Assembly (NCBI RefSeq): GCF_002575655.3
Contig: NC_053037.3
Span: 253,179,135-253,243,134, forward strand
Length of the DNA stretch: 64,000 nucleotides
Direction of reading: 5' to 3'
Origin: Aegilops tauschii subsp. strangulata
Lineage: Eukaryota > Streptophyta > Magnoliopsida > Poales > Poaceae
Part shown: positions 11,164 to 21,689 of the stretch, piece by piece
How the letters are laid out: each line of letters opens with the position of its first letter
Numbering within the stretch: the first letter of the stretch is position 1
Program-made: the position numbers and the translations under genes
Notes under the pieces: model-generated
Seen by the model: the letters and a program-made list of their open reading frames with translations, nothing else
What the model was told of the DNA's origin: nothing
Databases searched by the model: none

Positions 11164-12216
11164 ATGGCAGGATCACAAGCCGATGAGACTGATTGGGAGA
11201 ACATGACGAACAAGGGGTTGCATGATAAATTTCAGCAAATGATGAGTGGCCAGGTGGGAGATGTGCTAAACAGATTTGAAGAGGCTATGGAGAAGATAGA
11301 TGCCGTGGAGAAGTCGTTTGAGACAAAGCTGGATAACAGGTTTAATGAATTGCTCAAGCGTCTTCCCCAACCACCACCGGATGCACCTGTCGCACCTCTA
11401 CAACAACAACAACCACATCTCCAACGCCGCTTTCCAAATCAAGTGGGACGAGCACAGCGCATTCCAATTGAGACTGGTCAAAATTCGGGTGCCGCTGCAC
11501 CTGCTGTTGATGCTTCTTTGGCTCCTGCTACTGCGGCGGCTGAGGAGGATGACGATTATGCGGGCGATTATGAGGATGAGGTTGATCAAAATCAGAACTA
11601 CGTGCAGCCACCAGCACCACCTCCAACAGGTCGACCTCAGGTATATATTCGCAACGGTAGGCCTGCACCACCACCTCAGGTACGAGATCATGACCATGTT
11701 CCTAAACTGAAATTGAATATTCCACCGTTTGAGGGTAGATACATTCCTGATGTATATCTTACTTGGGAGTTAGAAACTGAACAACGTTTTACATGTTTAC
11801 AATATCCCGAGGAGAGACGGGTTGCTGCTGCTGTTTGTGCTCTCACTAGTTTTGCATGTGTATGGTGGTCTGAACATTGTAGATTATATCCTATTCCAGC
11901 TACTTGGGCTGCTTTGAAAACTGCTATGTGTACTCGTTGGGTTCCACCATATTATCAACGTGAATTGCTTCAAAAACTGCAGCGTTTACGACAAGGGAAA
12001 AATTCTGTAGAAGAATATTATCAGGAATTACAAACTCGCATGATTAGATGTGGTATTGTTGAGGAGAATGAAGCTATGCTTGCACGTTTTATGGGTGGTT
12101 TAAATAGAGAGATTCATACCATTCTAGAGTATAAGGAGTATACTAATATCACTCGTTTATTCCATCTTGCTTGTAAAGCTGAACGTGAAGTGCAGGATCG
12201 ACAAGCATTGGCGTGA
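11164..12216 (+). pseudogene. Gag of CRM-type element A (premature stop)
   Basis: It starts MAGSQADETDWENM in a good context (accATGg). A helical N-terminus is followed by a Pro/Gln-rich linker, an acidic Asp/Glu/Tyr patch and the Gag core (CVWWSEHCRLYP, SVEEYYQELQTRM; about residues 180-350). The frame stops at TGA 12214-12216, where element B has CGA. Beyond it the same frame runs into a CCHC knuckle ([14 protein letters not shown]) and pol, so gag-pol was originally one ORF. Gag forms the particle that carries the element RNA. Confidence 0.9.
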
Positions 12217-12390
12217 ACTAACTTTTCTGCAGGTCGACCTTCATCATGGACACCGCGTGCATCTTCTACTTCCACTGCACCAGCACCTCCATCAGGTTCC
12301 ACCTCCAGCCGTGATACAAGAAAGCAGGCACAACCACCACTATCTGCCAAGAGCGCACCTGCCGGGCCTGCACAGAGCTCTTCTTCTTCC

Positions 12391-15300
12391 ATGGCATCAA
12401 CAGGGCACACAAGTGATATTATTTGTCGTCGTTGTAAGGGAAGAGGACATTATGCGAGAGAATGCAAATCTCAGCGTGTAATGATTGCTACTGAGGATGG
12501 TGGGTATGAGTCCGCTAGTGACTATGATGAGGAGACTTTGGCTCTTATTACACGTGAAGAACATGGTGGAGATGATTCTGAAAATGAGACGCAATACATG
12601 GCTCCTGAAGACGCTGACAGGTATGAATGTTTAGTTGCTCAACGTGTTTTGAGTGTGCAGGTCACACAAGCAGAGCAAAATCAGAGGCATAATTTGTTCC
12701 ATACAAAGGGAGTTGTGAAGGAACGTTCTGTTCGCGTCATCATAGATGGAGGGAGCTGTAACAACTTGGCTAGCATGGAGATGGTGGAGAAACTATCTCT
12801 CACCACAAGACCACATCCACATCCTTACTACATCCAATGGTTCAACAACAGCGGCAAGGTTAAGGTAACACGTACTGTTCGTGTGCATTTTAGTATCTCT
12901 ACATATGCTGATTATGTTGATTGTGATGTGGTACCCATGCAATCATGTTCCTTATTACTTGGTAGACCATGGCAATTTGATAAAAACTCTGTACACCATG
13001 GTAGAAACAATCAGTATACTCTTGTTCATAAGGATAAAAATATTACTTTGCTTCCTATGACTCCTGATTCCATTTTGAAAGATGACATTAATAGAGCTAA
13101 TAAAGCAAAACAGGAGAAAAATAAGAGTGAAAATCAGATTGGGGCAAAAGAATTTGAGCAACAAATGAAACCTAATAATAAACCATCTAGTGTTGTTTCT
13201 GAAATTAAATTGAAAAGTGCATGTTTACTTGCCACAAAATCTGATATTGATGAGCTAGATTTCAACAAATCTGTTTGCTATGCTTTTGTGTGCAAAGAGG
13301 CATTATTTTCATTCGAGGACGTGCCTTCCTCTTTGCCCCCTGCTGTCACTAACATTTTGCAGGAGTTCGCTGACGTCTTTCCACAAGATGTGCCACCGGG
13401 ATTACCACCTATTCGAGGGATTGAGCATCAAATTGACTTAATTCCCGGTGCATCGCTACCCAACCGTGCACCATACCGTGCCAATCCAGAGGAGACGAAG
13501 GAGATTATGCGTCAAGTACAGGAGCTGCTCGACAAAGGTTATATACGCGAATCTCTTAGTCCTTGTGCCATTCCTATTATACTTGTGCCTAAAAAGGATG
13601 GTACATCGCGTATGTGTGTTGATTGTAGAGGCATTAATAACATTACTATTCGTTATCGTCATCCTATTCCTAGGCTAGATGATATGCTTGATGAATTGAG
13701 TGGCTCTACAATATTTTCCAAAGTTGATTTGCGTAGTGGATACCATCAAATTCGTATGAAACTGGGAGATGAATGGAAAACAGCATTTAAAACTAAGTTT
13801 GGTATATATGAGTGGTTAGTCATGCCTTTTGGGTTAACTAATGCACCTAGTACTTTCATGAGACTAATGAACGAAGTTTTACGTGCTTTTATTGGACGAT
13901 TTGTGGTAGTCTATTTTGATGATATACTGATTTATAGCAAATCTTTGGAAGAACATTTGGAACATTTACGTGCTGTTTTTATTGCTCTACGTGATGCACG
14001 TTTGTTTGGTAACCTTGGGAAGTGCACCTTTTGCACCGACCGAGTATCTTTTCTTGGCTATGTTGTTACTCCACAGGGAATTGAAGTTGATAAAGCCAAG
14101 ATTGAAGCTATTGAGAGTTGGCCGCAGCCCAAAACGGTCACACAAGTGAGGAGTTTCCTTGGCCTCGCTGGTTTCTATAGGCGTTTTGTGAGAGATTTCA
14201 GCACCATTGCTGCACCTCTCAACGAGCTTACAAAGAAGGATGTGCCTTTTGTTTGGGGTACCGCACAGGAAGAAGCCTTCACGGTATTGAAAGATAAGTT
14301 GACACATGCTCCTTTACTCCAACTTCCTGATTTTAATAAGACTTTTGAGCTTGAATGTGATGCTAGTGGAATTGGATTAGGAGGTGTGTTATTACAAGAT
14401 GGTAAACCTGTTGCATACTTTTCTGAAAAATTGAGTGGGCCTACTCTGAATTATTCTACTTATGATAAAGAACTATATGCTCTTGTTCGGACTTTAGAAA
14501 CATGGCAACATTATTTATGGCCCAAAGAATTTGTTATACATTCTGATCATGAATCTTTCAAACATATTAAAAGTCAAGCTAAACTGAATCGTAGACATGC
14601 TAAATGGGTTGAATTCATTGAAACTTTCCCTTATGTCATTAACCAAAAGAAGGGTAAAGAAAATGTTATTGCTGATGCATTGTCTCGTCGTTATACTATG
14701 CTGTCACAACTTGACTTCAAAATATTTGGTTTGGAGACCATCAAAGATCAATATGTGCATGATGCTGATTTTAAAGATGTTTTGCAGAATTGTAAAGAAG
14801 GAAGAACGTGGAACAAGTTTGTCGTTAATGATGGATTTGTGTTCCGTGCTAACAAGCTATGCAATCCAGCTAGCTCTCTTCGTCTTTTGTTGTTGCAGGA
14901 GGCGCATGGAGGAGGATTAATGGGACACTTTGGCGTGAAGAAGACGGAGGACGTACTTGCTACACATTTCTTTTGGCCAAAGATGAGACGGGATGTTGAG
15001 CATTTTGTTGCTCGCTGCACTACATGTCAAAAAGCTAAGTCGCGACTCAATCCTCATGGTTTATATATGCCTTTGCCTGTACCTAGTGTTCCTTGGGAGG
15101 ATATATCTATGGACTTTGTTTTAGGTTTACCTCGAATAAAGAAGGGGAGGGATAGCATATTTGTTGTCGTGGATAGATTCTCAAAAATGGCACACTTTAT
15201 ACCATGTCATAAAAGCGATGATGCTGTTAATGTTGCTGATTTGTTCTTCCGTGAAATTATTCGTTTGCATGGTGTGCCAAATACTATTGTTTCAGATCGT

Positions 15301-16088
15301 GATACTAAATTTCTTAGCCACTTTTGGAGATGTTTATGGGCTAAGTTGGGGACTAAACTGCTTTTTAGTACTACTTGTCACCCCCAAACTGATGGACAAA
15401 CTGAAGTAGTCAATAGAACATGACAACTATGCTTAGGGCTGTTTTGAAGAATAATAAGAAAATGTGGGAAGAATGCTTGCCTCATATTGAGTTTGCTTAT
15501 AATCGTTCATTGCATTCTACTACTAAGATGTGCCCTTTTGAAATTGTGTATGGTTTCCTACCTCGTGCACCTATTGATTTGTTGCCTCTTCCATCTTCGG
15601 AGAAGGTTAATTTTGATGCTAAACAACGTGTTGAATTGATCTTAAAAATGCATGAGTTAACTAAGGAAAACATTGAGCGTATGAATGCTAAATATAAACT
15701 TGCTGGAGATCTTGTTTGGTTACATTTGCGTAAGGATAGATTTCCTGATTTGCGCAAATCAAAGCTAATGCCACGTGCTGATGGTCCTTTTAAGGTGTTA
15801 GAGAAAATAAATGATAATGCATATAAACTTGAGCTGCCTGCAGATTTTGGGGTTAGTCCCACTTTTAACATTGCAGATTTGAAGCCTTATTTGGGTGAGG
15901 GAGATGAGCTTCCGTCGAGGACGACTTCATTTCAAGAAGGGGAGGATGATGAGGACATCAATACCATTGTTACACCCACAGCCCCTGCTGCTATACATAC
16001 TGGACCAATTACTAGAGCTCGCGCACGCCAATTAAATTACCAGGTACTTCGTTTCTTGGTAATGATTCTAATGTTCATGAGAATATGA
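12391..16088 (+). pseudogene. Pol of CRM-type element A (one frameshift)
   Basis: In order: CCHC knuckle, protease ([13 protein letters not shown]), RT ([11 protein letters not shown] and [11 protein letters not shown]), RNase H ([16 protein letters not shown]), integrase zinc finger ([10 protein letters not shown]...CTTCQKAK) and integrase core ([31 protein letters not shown]). A small indel at about 15420 breaks the frame; the next frame (15420-16088) carries the integrase C-terminus and enters the 3' LTR at 15947. Compared with B, 36 bp are missing at about 15709, between two GGAGAT copies. Catalytic residues of RT and integrase are kept, but the protein is split. Confidence 0.9.
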
Positions 16089-16888
16089 TGCTGCCTAAAT
16101 TGGATACATTTGTTTTGCTTACAAATGAAGGGCCTGGCATGGATAAGATGGATGAACACTGGAGCAAGACCAAGTAGGGAGATGATGGCATGCGCAAGGG
16201 GACCAAGAACGGAGTTACAAGTGATGATTTCAGGACTTTGAAGCCACCATAAGGAGTGCATGAAGCCTTGGACGAAATATACAAGATGCCACTTCATAAA
16301 TTTCGTTCAAAGGCCACGAAATTACATGGGCCTGACCCAATAATAGATGATGCGTCACCTTATTATTGGGTCAGGCCCATGTAATTTTGAAATACATAAG
16401 TATAGGCTGTTTTTAGAGTCCGTATGTGTGGGGAAACAAGAGATAGGGTTGGTTTCGGACCTCTTCCCCAAGGGCCACGAAATTCCCCCCTCTTCCTCCA
16501 TATATACAGCCCTTAGGGCACCGTTTAGACTGTGGGTTTTGTTTAGATTAAAAGTTCGTCATAGCTTCAACTTCGCGTACTTCGTTTGTGTTCAACGACC
16601 AGACAAAGGCGTCACAGAACCCCACCTTCATTAATAAAGCTTTCCTCTTATATTCGCAATATCCAGATTGCAATCTCTGTTTCTTGCTTGTTCTTCGTTT
16701 GCTCGCAGGAAACAGACCCTCGTGGTCAGGTTGATCGTGCTCCGGCATGGTCAATAACCTCTCGGAGTTGGTTTAGCGATTGCTAAGGCGCGACGTCCTC
16801 GCACGTTCGTAGTCGGATCGTGAAAGTCTACTCCTCCAAAACGATAATCACCATCTTATTGAAAGACGGGACACTGTCGCCTCTATCA
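15947..16888 (+). repeat. 3' LTR of element A
   Basis: 942 bp, preceded by a purine-rich PPT (aagaaggggagga) and followed by TSD ggttg. It is about 25 bp longer than its relatives because of an inverted duplication at 16319-16387. The first ~140 bp are in frame with the pol C-terminus. Confidence 0.9.
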
Positions 16889-16893
16889 GGTTG

Positions 16894-17355
16894 TAACATA
16901 TATTATGACAAGTCTTAGAAGGGCTATCCCATCTGGTCACTCAGGAAGAACGACGAGAGAGAAAATGTCGTTCACATCAAACCGTTGTTGATATAAATGC
17001 ACTCCAAAGATCCCCTCGCAACCTTAAAACATGTTGGCTCGCAAGTCTGCTAGAATGGCCTTTTTCGGCTAAAGTAAGAAGTATGACAATGAAACAAGAT
17101 GGCAATGAAACAACATAATAACTCCGCTAGACTGGCCTAAAGTCATCATACATATGGTTATTGCGACGACTCCACTAGAGTTGCTCTAACTGGGATGCTA
17201 ACACATTTTCATTTCTGGACTAGTCGTGGCATCGGAGGGACTACATTGGTAGCCGCCTACTTGCCACAAAAGTTACCACTATATTTGAAGTTGCTACACA
17301 AATTTGTGGATATTTATTCCTGGGAAGGAAGTTACAAAAATGTTGTTTAAGTCTA
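16894..17355. other. Intergenic sequence downstream of the UFD1-like gene
   Basis: The first ~20 bp are probably the right end of the MITE split by element A. In the rest I see no gene; short phrases such as gactccactagagttgctct suggest worn repeat DNA. Confidence 0.4.
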
Positions 17356-17450
17356 AGTAGTCCCTCCGTCCTAGTAAGACGTTTTTTGACTAGTCTAGTG
17401 TCAAAAAAGGAGTAGATTATAAATAATATGTATACAGAAGGAAGATACAA
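17356..17450. mobile_element. Degenerate Stowaway-like MITE
   Basis: It contains gtccctccgtcctagtaag, close to the Stowaway terminal CTCCCTCCGT, and an internal inverted pair ttttttgac / gtcaaaaaa (about 17391-17410). The right terminus is eroded, so the end is approximate. It lies just beyond the 3' end of the UFD1-like gene. Confidence 0.5.
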
Positions 17451-17564
17451 ACAGATAACGGACACCACCGCGCCACTGTTTTCCATGGACTAGCAAACAA
17501 TCGGAGATTTTACAAATACCAACATATATGCAGTACAGAGGCTCGGTCCGTAGGGTTATAAAAA

Positions 17565-20265
17565 TCAGCTCTTTTGATGGACAGCTATTGCATGAATGTC
17601 CATCTCCTTAAGCATGACCGATCGCCCACAAGAGCCGCATGGTGCAGTCCTGGATCCACAGATACTCTCATGTTCGCACATGTTTCGAAGCCGATCTCGA
17701 ACATCCAGCGGCTGTCCACCAGCTTGAACTGTGTCGCCACAGAAACGGCACACAATCAAGCGACATGGGCAGGTTGAGGATTGGTGTTTGACCTGACATT
17801 AAAGAACAAAGCAAGTTAGTCGTTTGGCATATGTAGGCTTTGCCGTACGAAATGTGTGAAGAATATCAGCGATACAAGTTGACTGCTGAAAATAGATTGG
17901 TGTTGAAAATGTAAGATGGAAATAACAGGGCTGTTTGGTTTGTGACTAACTTTGCCAAAGATTGCCACACCTAAGGTTAGGCAAGTTTGACCAACTTAAG
18001 TGAGTGTTTGGTTCTAGCCACACCTTAGGCAAGCCACACTTGGGCCCCACATGGCATACTCACAAAAAGTGTGGCAAGATTCCCTTAGCCTTGCCAACTT
18101 GTGGCTCTCATTTTGATGAACTAACCTTAGGCAAGCTTGGCAAAAATGTGTGGCAAAATGTGGCTGCTAGGCCTAGAACCAAACAGCCCATTATCATATA
18201 CTGCTGAAAATAGATAAATCTTGATAGAACTGCAAGAGCTGAAAAGTTCATCTGTTGTAAGAGCAGAAGATAATAAATAGGATGAGTTAAGGCATACCAT
18301 TTCTTCCTTTTCTAGAACTACCCCGCAGGGGCAGTTCAGCGGCTCATGGAAGACTTTCATGTGCTTCTCCATTTCTCTCTGCTGGAAAGCTTGTCCACAC
18401 TTACTGCAATGCACATGATCTGCTGCTACTTCCTTACGAAGAACTACTCCACATCCATCATGCATGCAAATAACATTGTGCCTCACACAGTATGCCTCAT
18501 GAAGTACTGAGGTCCGGCTAGATATATGTCGTTTGCAGTTCTTACAAACCACTGAGTCACCATTGCCGGCTGATGACACACTACCCTGCTCACCAATCCT
18601 ATGGCTATCAATAACATCCTTGATAGCTACAGAAAGTTGAAACTTCGCTGTGGCCTTGAAACCGTAAACCCCAACACTGTAAAGGCCACTGACCAAAGTA
18701 GCATCCTTTGGTTTGAGTATAAGAACCTTAGATCCCATCTCATGAGATGACCACTCATGACGGTGCTGAGTTGGGAATACTAAAGGATGCCTTGAAACAT
18801 AAATATCAGTGTCACCGCCACTTGTATCAGACTCTATCTTTACCTCAATATTTGCACAACCAGACGCAACTTTCTCAGCCACACCTTCCTCGACAGAAAA
18901 TTTGTAGTACCTGAACTTCCCTTCTTCCACAGCTCCAGATTCGACCTTCCCAGTCTCGAGCGGCACAAGCACATGTTGATTTTCTTCATTGTCAAAAACT
19001 GAATCTGGTTCCTCAATGTCAACTTCAACATCCGTCTCCAGCACAGAAACACTTGATGCGGGCTTCAACTCAAGAACCTTCAACTTATACTGCAGTTGTC
19101 CGTAGTTGACCATGACAACATCATTTTCAGATAGTGTTGCGTGATTGCGCAGTGCCGTTTCAAGGACAGCTCTATGGTTAGGGAGATCTGAAAATCCCAT
19201 TCCTTCCGGCTTAAGTTTCGCATATGTCCCTTTGGGCAAACTTGCATACCTCACCTCAATCAAAGGAACATCTGGGATGTCACTCTGAAACAAATTGTTC
19301 CAGACATGTGATGGGAGTTGTGCAGAGCCTTCCCTTGCAGTGAATTCAAGAACGCCACAGCAGGTTGCCTCCTCGGCGTCTTGATCTGGAGAGGCACCTG
19401 GAACTCTGTCCCTAACCTTGGACAGACTGAAGTACATGGGACCTTTGTCAAGCGCTCCTTGATCGGATAAATCCTTGAAAGAAGATGGTGGCAGCTTAAT
19501 CTTATCCCCTGGACCGTCATATCGCAGTGCTTCAAACATGTGTGAAAAAGAGATACCCTTTCCGAGTTGCATCACCTCTTCCATTTTCTGGTCAGCCTAG
19601 ATAGAAAGAAGTTCATCATCAGCACCCAGTGAAACATCATCATAAGGTAAGAGTAGTAGACACTTGAGAGAAATTGTAATCTTATCATGAACACCAAGAA
19701 GTATAATTGAACAATGCAAAATCAAAATATATCGTCGACAAGGCCCCAAAGGATTAACGAAGCGGTTGGGAGTCGAGATCATGGTTTCTAAAGAGGGAAG
19801 GGAAACAGGCACGATTGAACAATCCATGTCTTGTCTGAACGTGGGCAGATATCTGGGTTGACATTCTAGTTGGAACAAAACCGAGGACCAAATCGAGGGT
19901 TTCCTTTCTGGGTTTAGGAGTCAGATTCGGGAGGAGCATCCATGTTCATTTGGCGGAGGACAAAATTAAACTTGTAATCGCGATCGACCACCGAAGACGA
20001 AGACAGCTGCCATGATTCCGAGCATACGAGATGGATGAGACGAGGGTTAGGTGTGCAGGGTAGGGGAGGGGAGGGGTGTTACCTCTTCCTGCGCCCGGGC
20101 GGCGTCGAGGCGGCGCTCCCTGTTTGAGGCCTCGAGCGCGTCGCGGCGGCGCGCGGCCTCGGCCTTGGCGCGGCGCTCGCGGTCGGCTTTGGCCTTAGCG
20201 CGCTGCATCCGCTCCCGCTGCTCCCTCTCCAGCTTCTCCCGCGCGCTCCGCAGCTCGAAATCCAT
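17565..20265 (-). CDS. UFD1-domain and zinc-finger protein (plant UFD1-like, PRLI-interacting factor K type)
   Basis: The only host gene. Exons: 20083-20265 (61 codons), 18298-19596 (433 codons), 17565-17792 (75 codons plus stop), joined in phase 0 with GT-AG introns of 486 and 505 bp; product 569 aa. Residues 1-61 are a charged helix (MDFELRSAREKLEREQRER). Residues ~74-255 are the UFD1 domain (KIKLPPSSFKDL, LPKGTYAKLKPEGMGFSDLP, VNYGQLQYKL). Residues ~280-387 form a beta-rich segment (GGDTDIYVSRHP, LYSVGVYGFKAT). From ~412 there are Cys/His clusters of the TRAF-like zinc-finger type (CKNCKRH, HCSKCGQAF, CRFCGD, CGSCGRSV). UFD1 proteins work with CDC48/p97 and NPL4 in extracting ubiquitylated proteins; this variant with zinc fingers resembles Arabidopsis At4g15420 (from memory). 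An in-frame upstream ATG exists at 20505, but the start at 20265 fits the family N-terminus. No stop or frameshift was seen, so it is probably functional. Confidence 0.93.
17928..18189. mobile_element. MITE inside intron 2 of the UFD1-like gene
   Basis: A 262-bp unit with termini gggctgtttggtt and, reversed, the same 13 bases (aaccaaacagccc), i.e. perfect 13-bp TIRs of a Tourist-like look. No clear short TSD is visible, but a 16-bp direct repeat (actgctgaaaatagat) flanks it at 17882-17897 and 18200-18215. It is spliced out with the intron. Confidence 0.65.
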
Positions 20266-20334
20266 CGCCGATCCCTGATCCGCCCGAGTACGCCTTGTTC
20301 TCCTCTTCTCCACGACGGTAGGGAAGGGAAGGAA

Positions 20335-20344
20335 GGATATATGG
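20335..20344 (-). promoter_or_regulatory. TATA-like element of the UFD1-like gene
   Basis: Minus strand CCATATATCC, about 70 bp upstream of the ATG at 20265, followed by a pyrimidine-rich TTCCTTCCCTTCCC tract typical of plant 5' UTRs. Position and context fit a core promoter; no other evidence. Confidence 0.45.
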
Positions 20345-20849
20345 ACGCGTCGGGTCGGTGGCGGCCGAGGAGGAGGAGAAGGAGGAGGGCGGAAGCTTCT
20401 GGAGGCCGCGTGCGCAGCGGAGAGGGGAAGGTAACGTAGGCGCGGACGCACGGTTGCTGAGGAGCGGGCCCGGACGGTCAGTGACAGGCTCTTCTGTAAG
20501 TACAATTTTCACGGGTGGGCGTTGCGTTGCGGGGGTCCTGCTGAAATTAAGGAATATATACTCCTTCGAAAGATTGCTTCCACCTTTTCAGATCGCGACA
20601 AGTGGCGTGTTGCACGTACGTCACTTGTCGCGACCGGAGAGTTTTTCCTTTTGTTGTAGAGTCGTTTATTCAAAACGATTTATCTATTCAATTGTGGGTC
20701 CAAATCTCGAACTGTTTTCACCGTTGAATTATCGCGTCAAGATCTTTAACACTAGATCTCACACGGATAGGTTTTGACGAAAAAAATTCACGTAAAAACA
20801 GGAAAAAAAGGACCGGGAGCACTTTTTTTTCCTTTTCAAAAGTCGTTTA
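20345..20849. other. Upstream region of the UFD1-like gene
   Basis: The first ~150 bp are GC-rich (gtcggtggcggccgagga) as expected near a grass promoter. A 12-bp inverted repeat lies at 20593-20633. No other coding signature is seen. Confidence 0.5.
20593..20633. repeat. Inverted repeat TCGCGACAAGTG / CACTTGTCGCGA
   Basis: Perfect 12-bp arms at 20593-20604 and 20622-20633 with a 17-bp spacer, ~330 bp upstream of the UFD1-like ATG. It could be a protein-binding palindrome or the ends of a small lost element. Confidence 0.7.
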
Positions 20850-21290
20850 TGATAGGCACGGCCATGCCTCTCGCGGGAGCAAAAAAGCGCATCTCACAAA
20901 AGAAAAAAAAATAGAAACGTGTTTTTTTCGTTTCCAGAAGGCACGGCCGTGCCTCTCCCGAAGCAAAATCGTGTCTCTCGTGGAAGCAAAACCGTGCCTC
21001 TCACGGGAGAAAAAAAGGAAAAAAATCGTTTCCGAGAGGCACGACGCGGAAGCAAAATATGTCTCTCGCGAAAGCAAAATCGTGCCTCTCACGAAAGAAA
21101 AAAAAAAGGTGTTTTTTTCGTTTCCAAGAGGCACGGCCGTGCCTCTCGTGGAAGCAAAAATGTGCCTCGCGCAGATGAAAGAAAAAAGAGAAACCATGTT
21201 TCTTTTCGTTTTCGAGAGGCATGACCATGCCTCTCAGGAAGCAAAATTATCCCTCCCGTAAAAGCAAAATCGTGCCTCTCGTCGAAGAAA
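20850..21290. repeat. Palindromic minisatellite upstream of the UFD1-like gene
   Basis: Degenerate units built from gaggcacggccgtgcctc, itself palindromic, alternating with gaagcaaaa and A-rich or T-rich linkers (ggtgtttttttcgtttcc). One copy at 21127-21146 is a perfect 20-bp palindrome. ORFs here on both strands result from the repetition and are not genes. Confidence 0.75.
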
Positions 21291-21689
21291 AAACGCGTTT
21301 TTTGAAGAAAAAAAACTTTAGTCAAAAAGCTAAGGAAGGCTGGTGAAAAATCGAAAAGGAAAAAAAAATATCTAAAATGCCGAAAACGCGTGCGGAAAAA
21401 TAAAAAATAATATATGGAGGAAGCGCCCAGAGCGTGACACTTGGCGGCGGCCCATCCCCAAGTGACCCTTGTGGAGGCTGGGAACGAGCGATCCTCAGTT
21501 AGTTGCTCCCGGGTCCTGCTCGCAACAAAATTGTATTGCGTTACCAAGTGGGCCAATTGCTCGCCCAATCATTAAAAAATCTGACATCATATTTTTTATG
21601 TTTCAGATTGAACATTGTCGTTACGGTTAAAATGTTTGCACGGCAACGGCTGGGTTGCCACATAAAAAAATCGTTTGCTACCAACTAGC
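21291..21689. other. Intergenic sequence before element E
   Basis: A-rich, then mixed sequence without coding or repeat signature that I can name. Its last five bases (ctagc, 21685-21689) would be the left TSD of element E. Confidence 0.5.

Larger units (their letters stand above)
7722..16888 (+). mobile_element. CRM-type chromovirus element A with three LTRs
   Basis: A 9167-bp Ty3-gypsy element flanked by the perfect 5-bp TSD ggttg (7717-7721, 16889-16893). Order: LTR (7722-8640), PBS and 429 bp of leader, second LTR (9070-9986), PBS and full leader, gag, pol, LTR (15947-16888). The outer two LTRs share diagnostic differences (ggcctggcatggataag, ccaccataaggagtgc) while the inner one resembles elements B and D (ggcctagctttgagaag, ccaccataatgcgtgc). 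CRM clade is inferred from the DGGS-type protease and from a pol C-terminus that reads into the 3' LTR (PITRARARQLNYQV). Gag and pol are broken. Confidence 0.85.

Noticed and set aside
20265..20505. N-terminal extension of the UFD1-like protein by 80 codons (ATG at 20505)
   Set aside because: The extension is Pro/Arg-rich translated promoter/5' UTR, lies upstream of the TATA-like site, and the family N-terminus starts with MDFELR-like sequence at 20265.
20847..21568. Overlapping ORFs on both strands in the minisatellite upstream of the UFD1-like gene
   Set aside because: Open frames follow from the repeat unit; products are low complexity.
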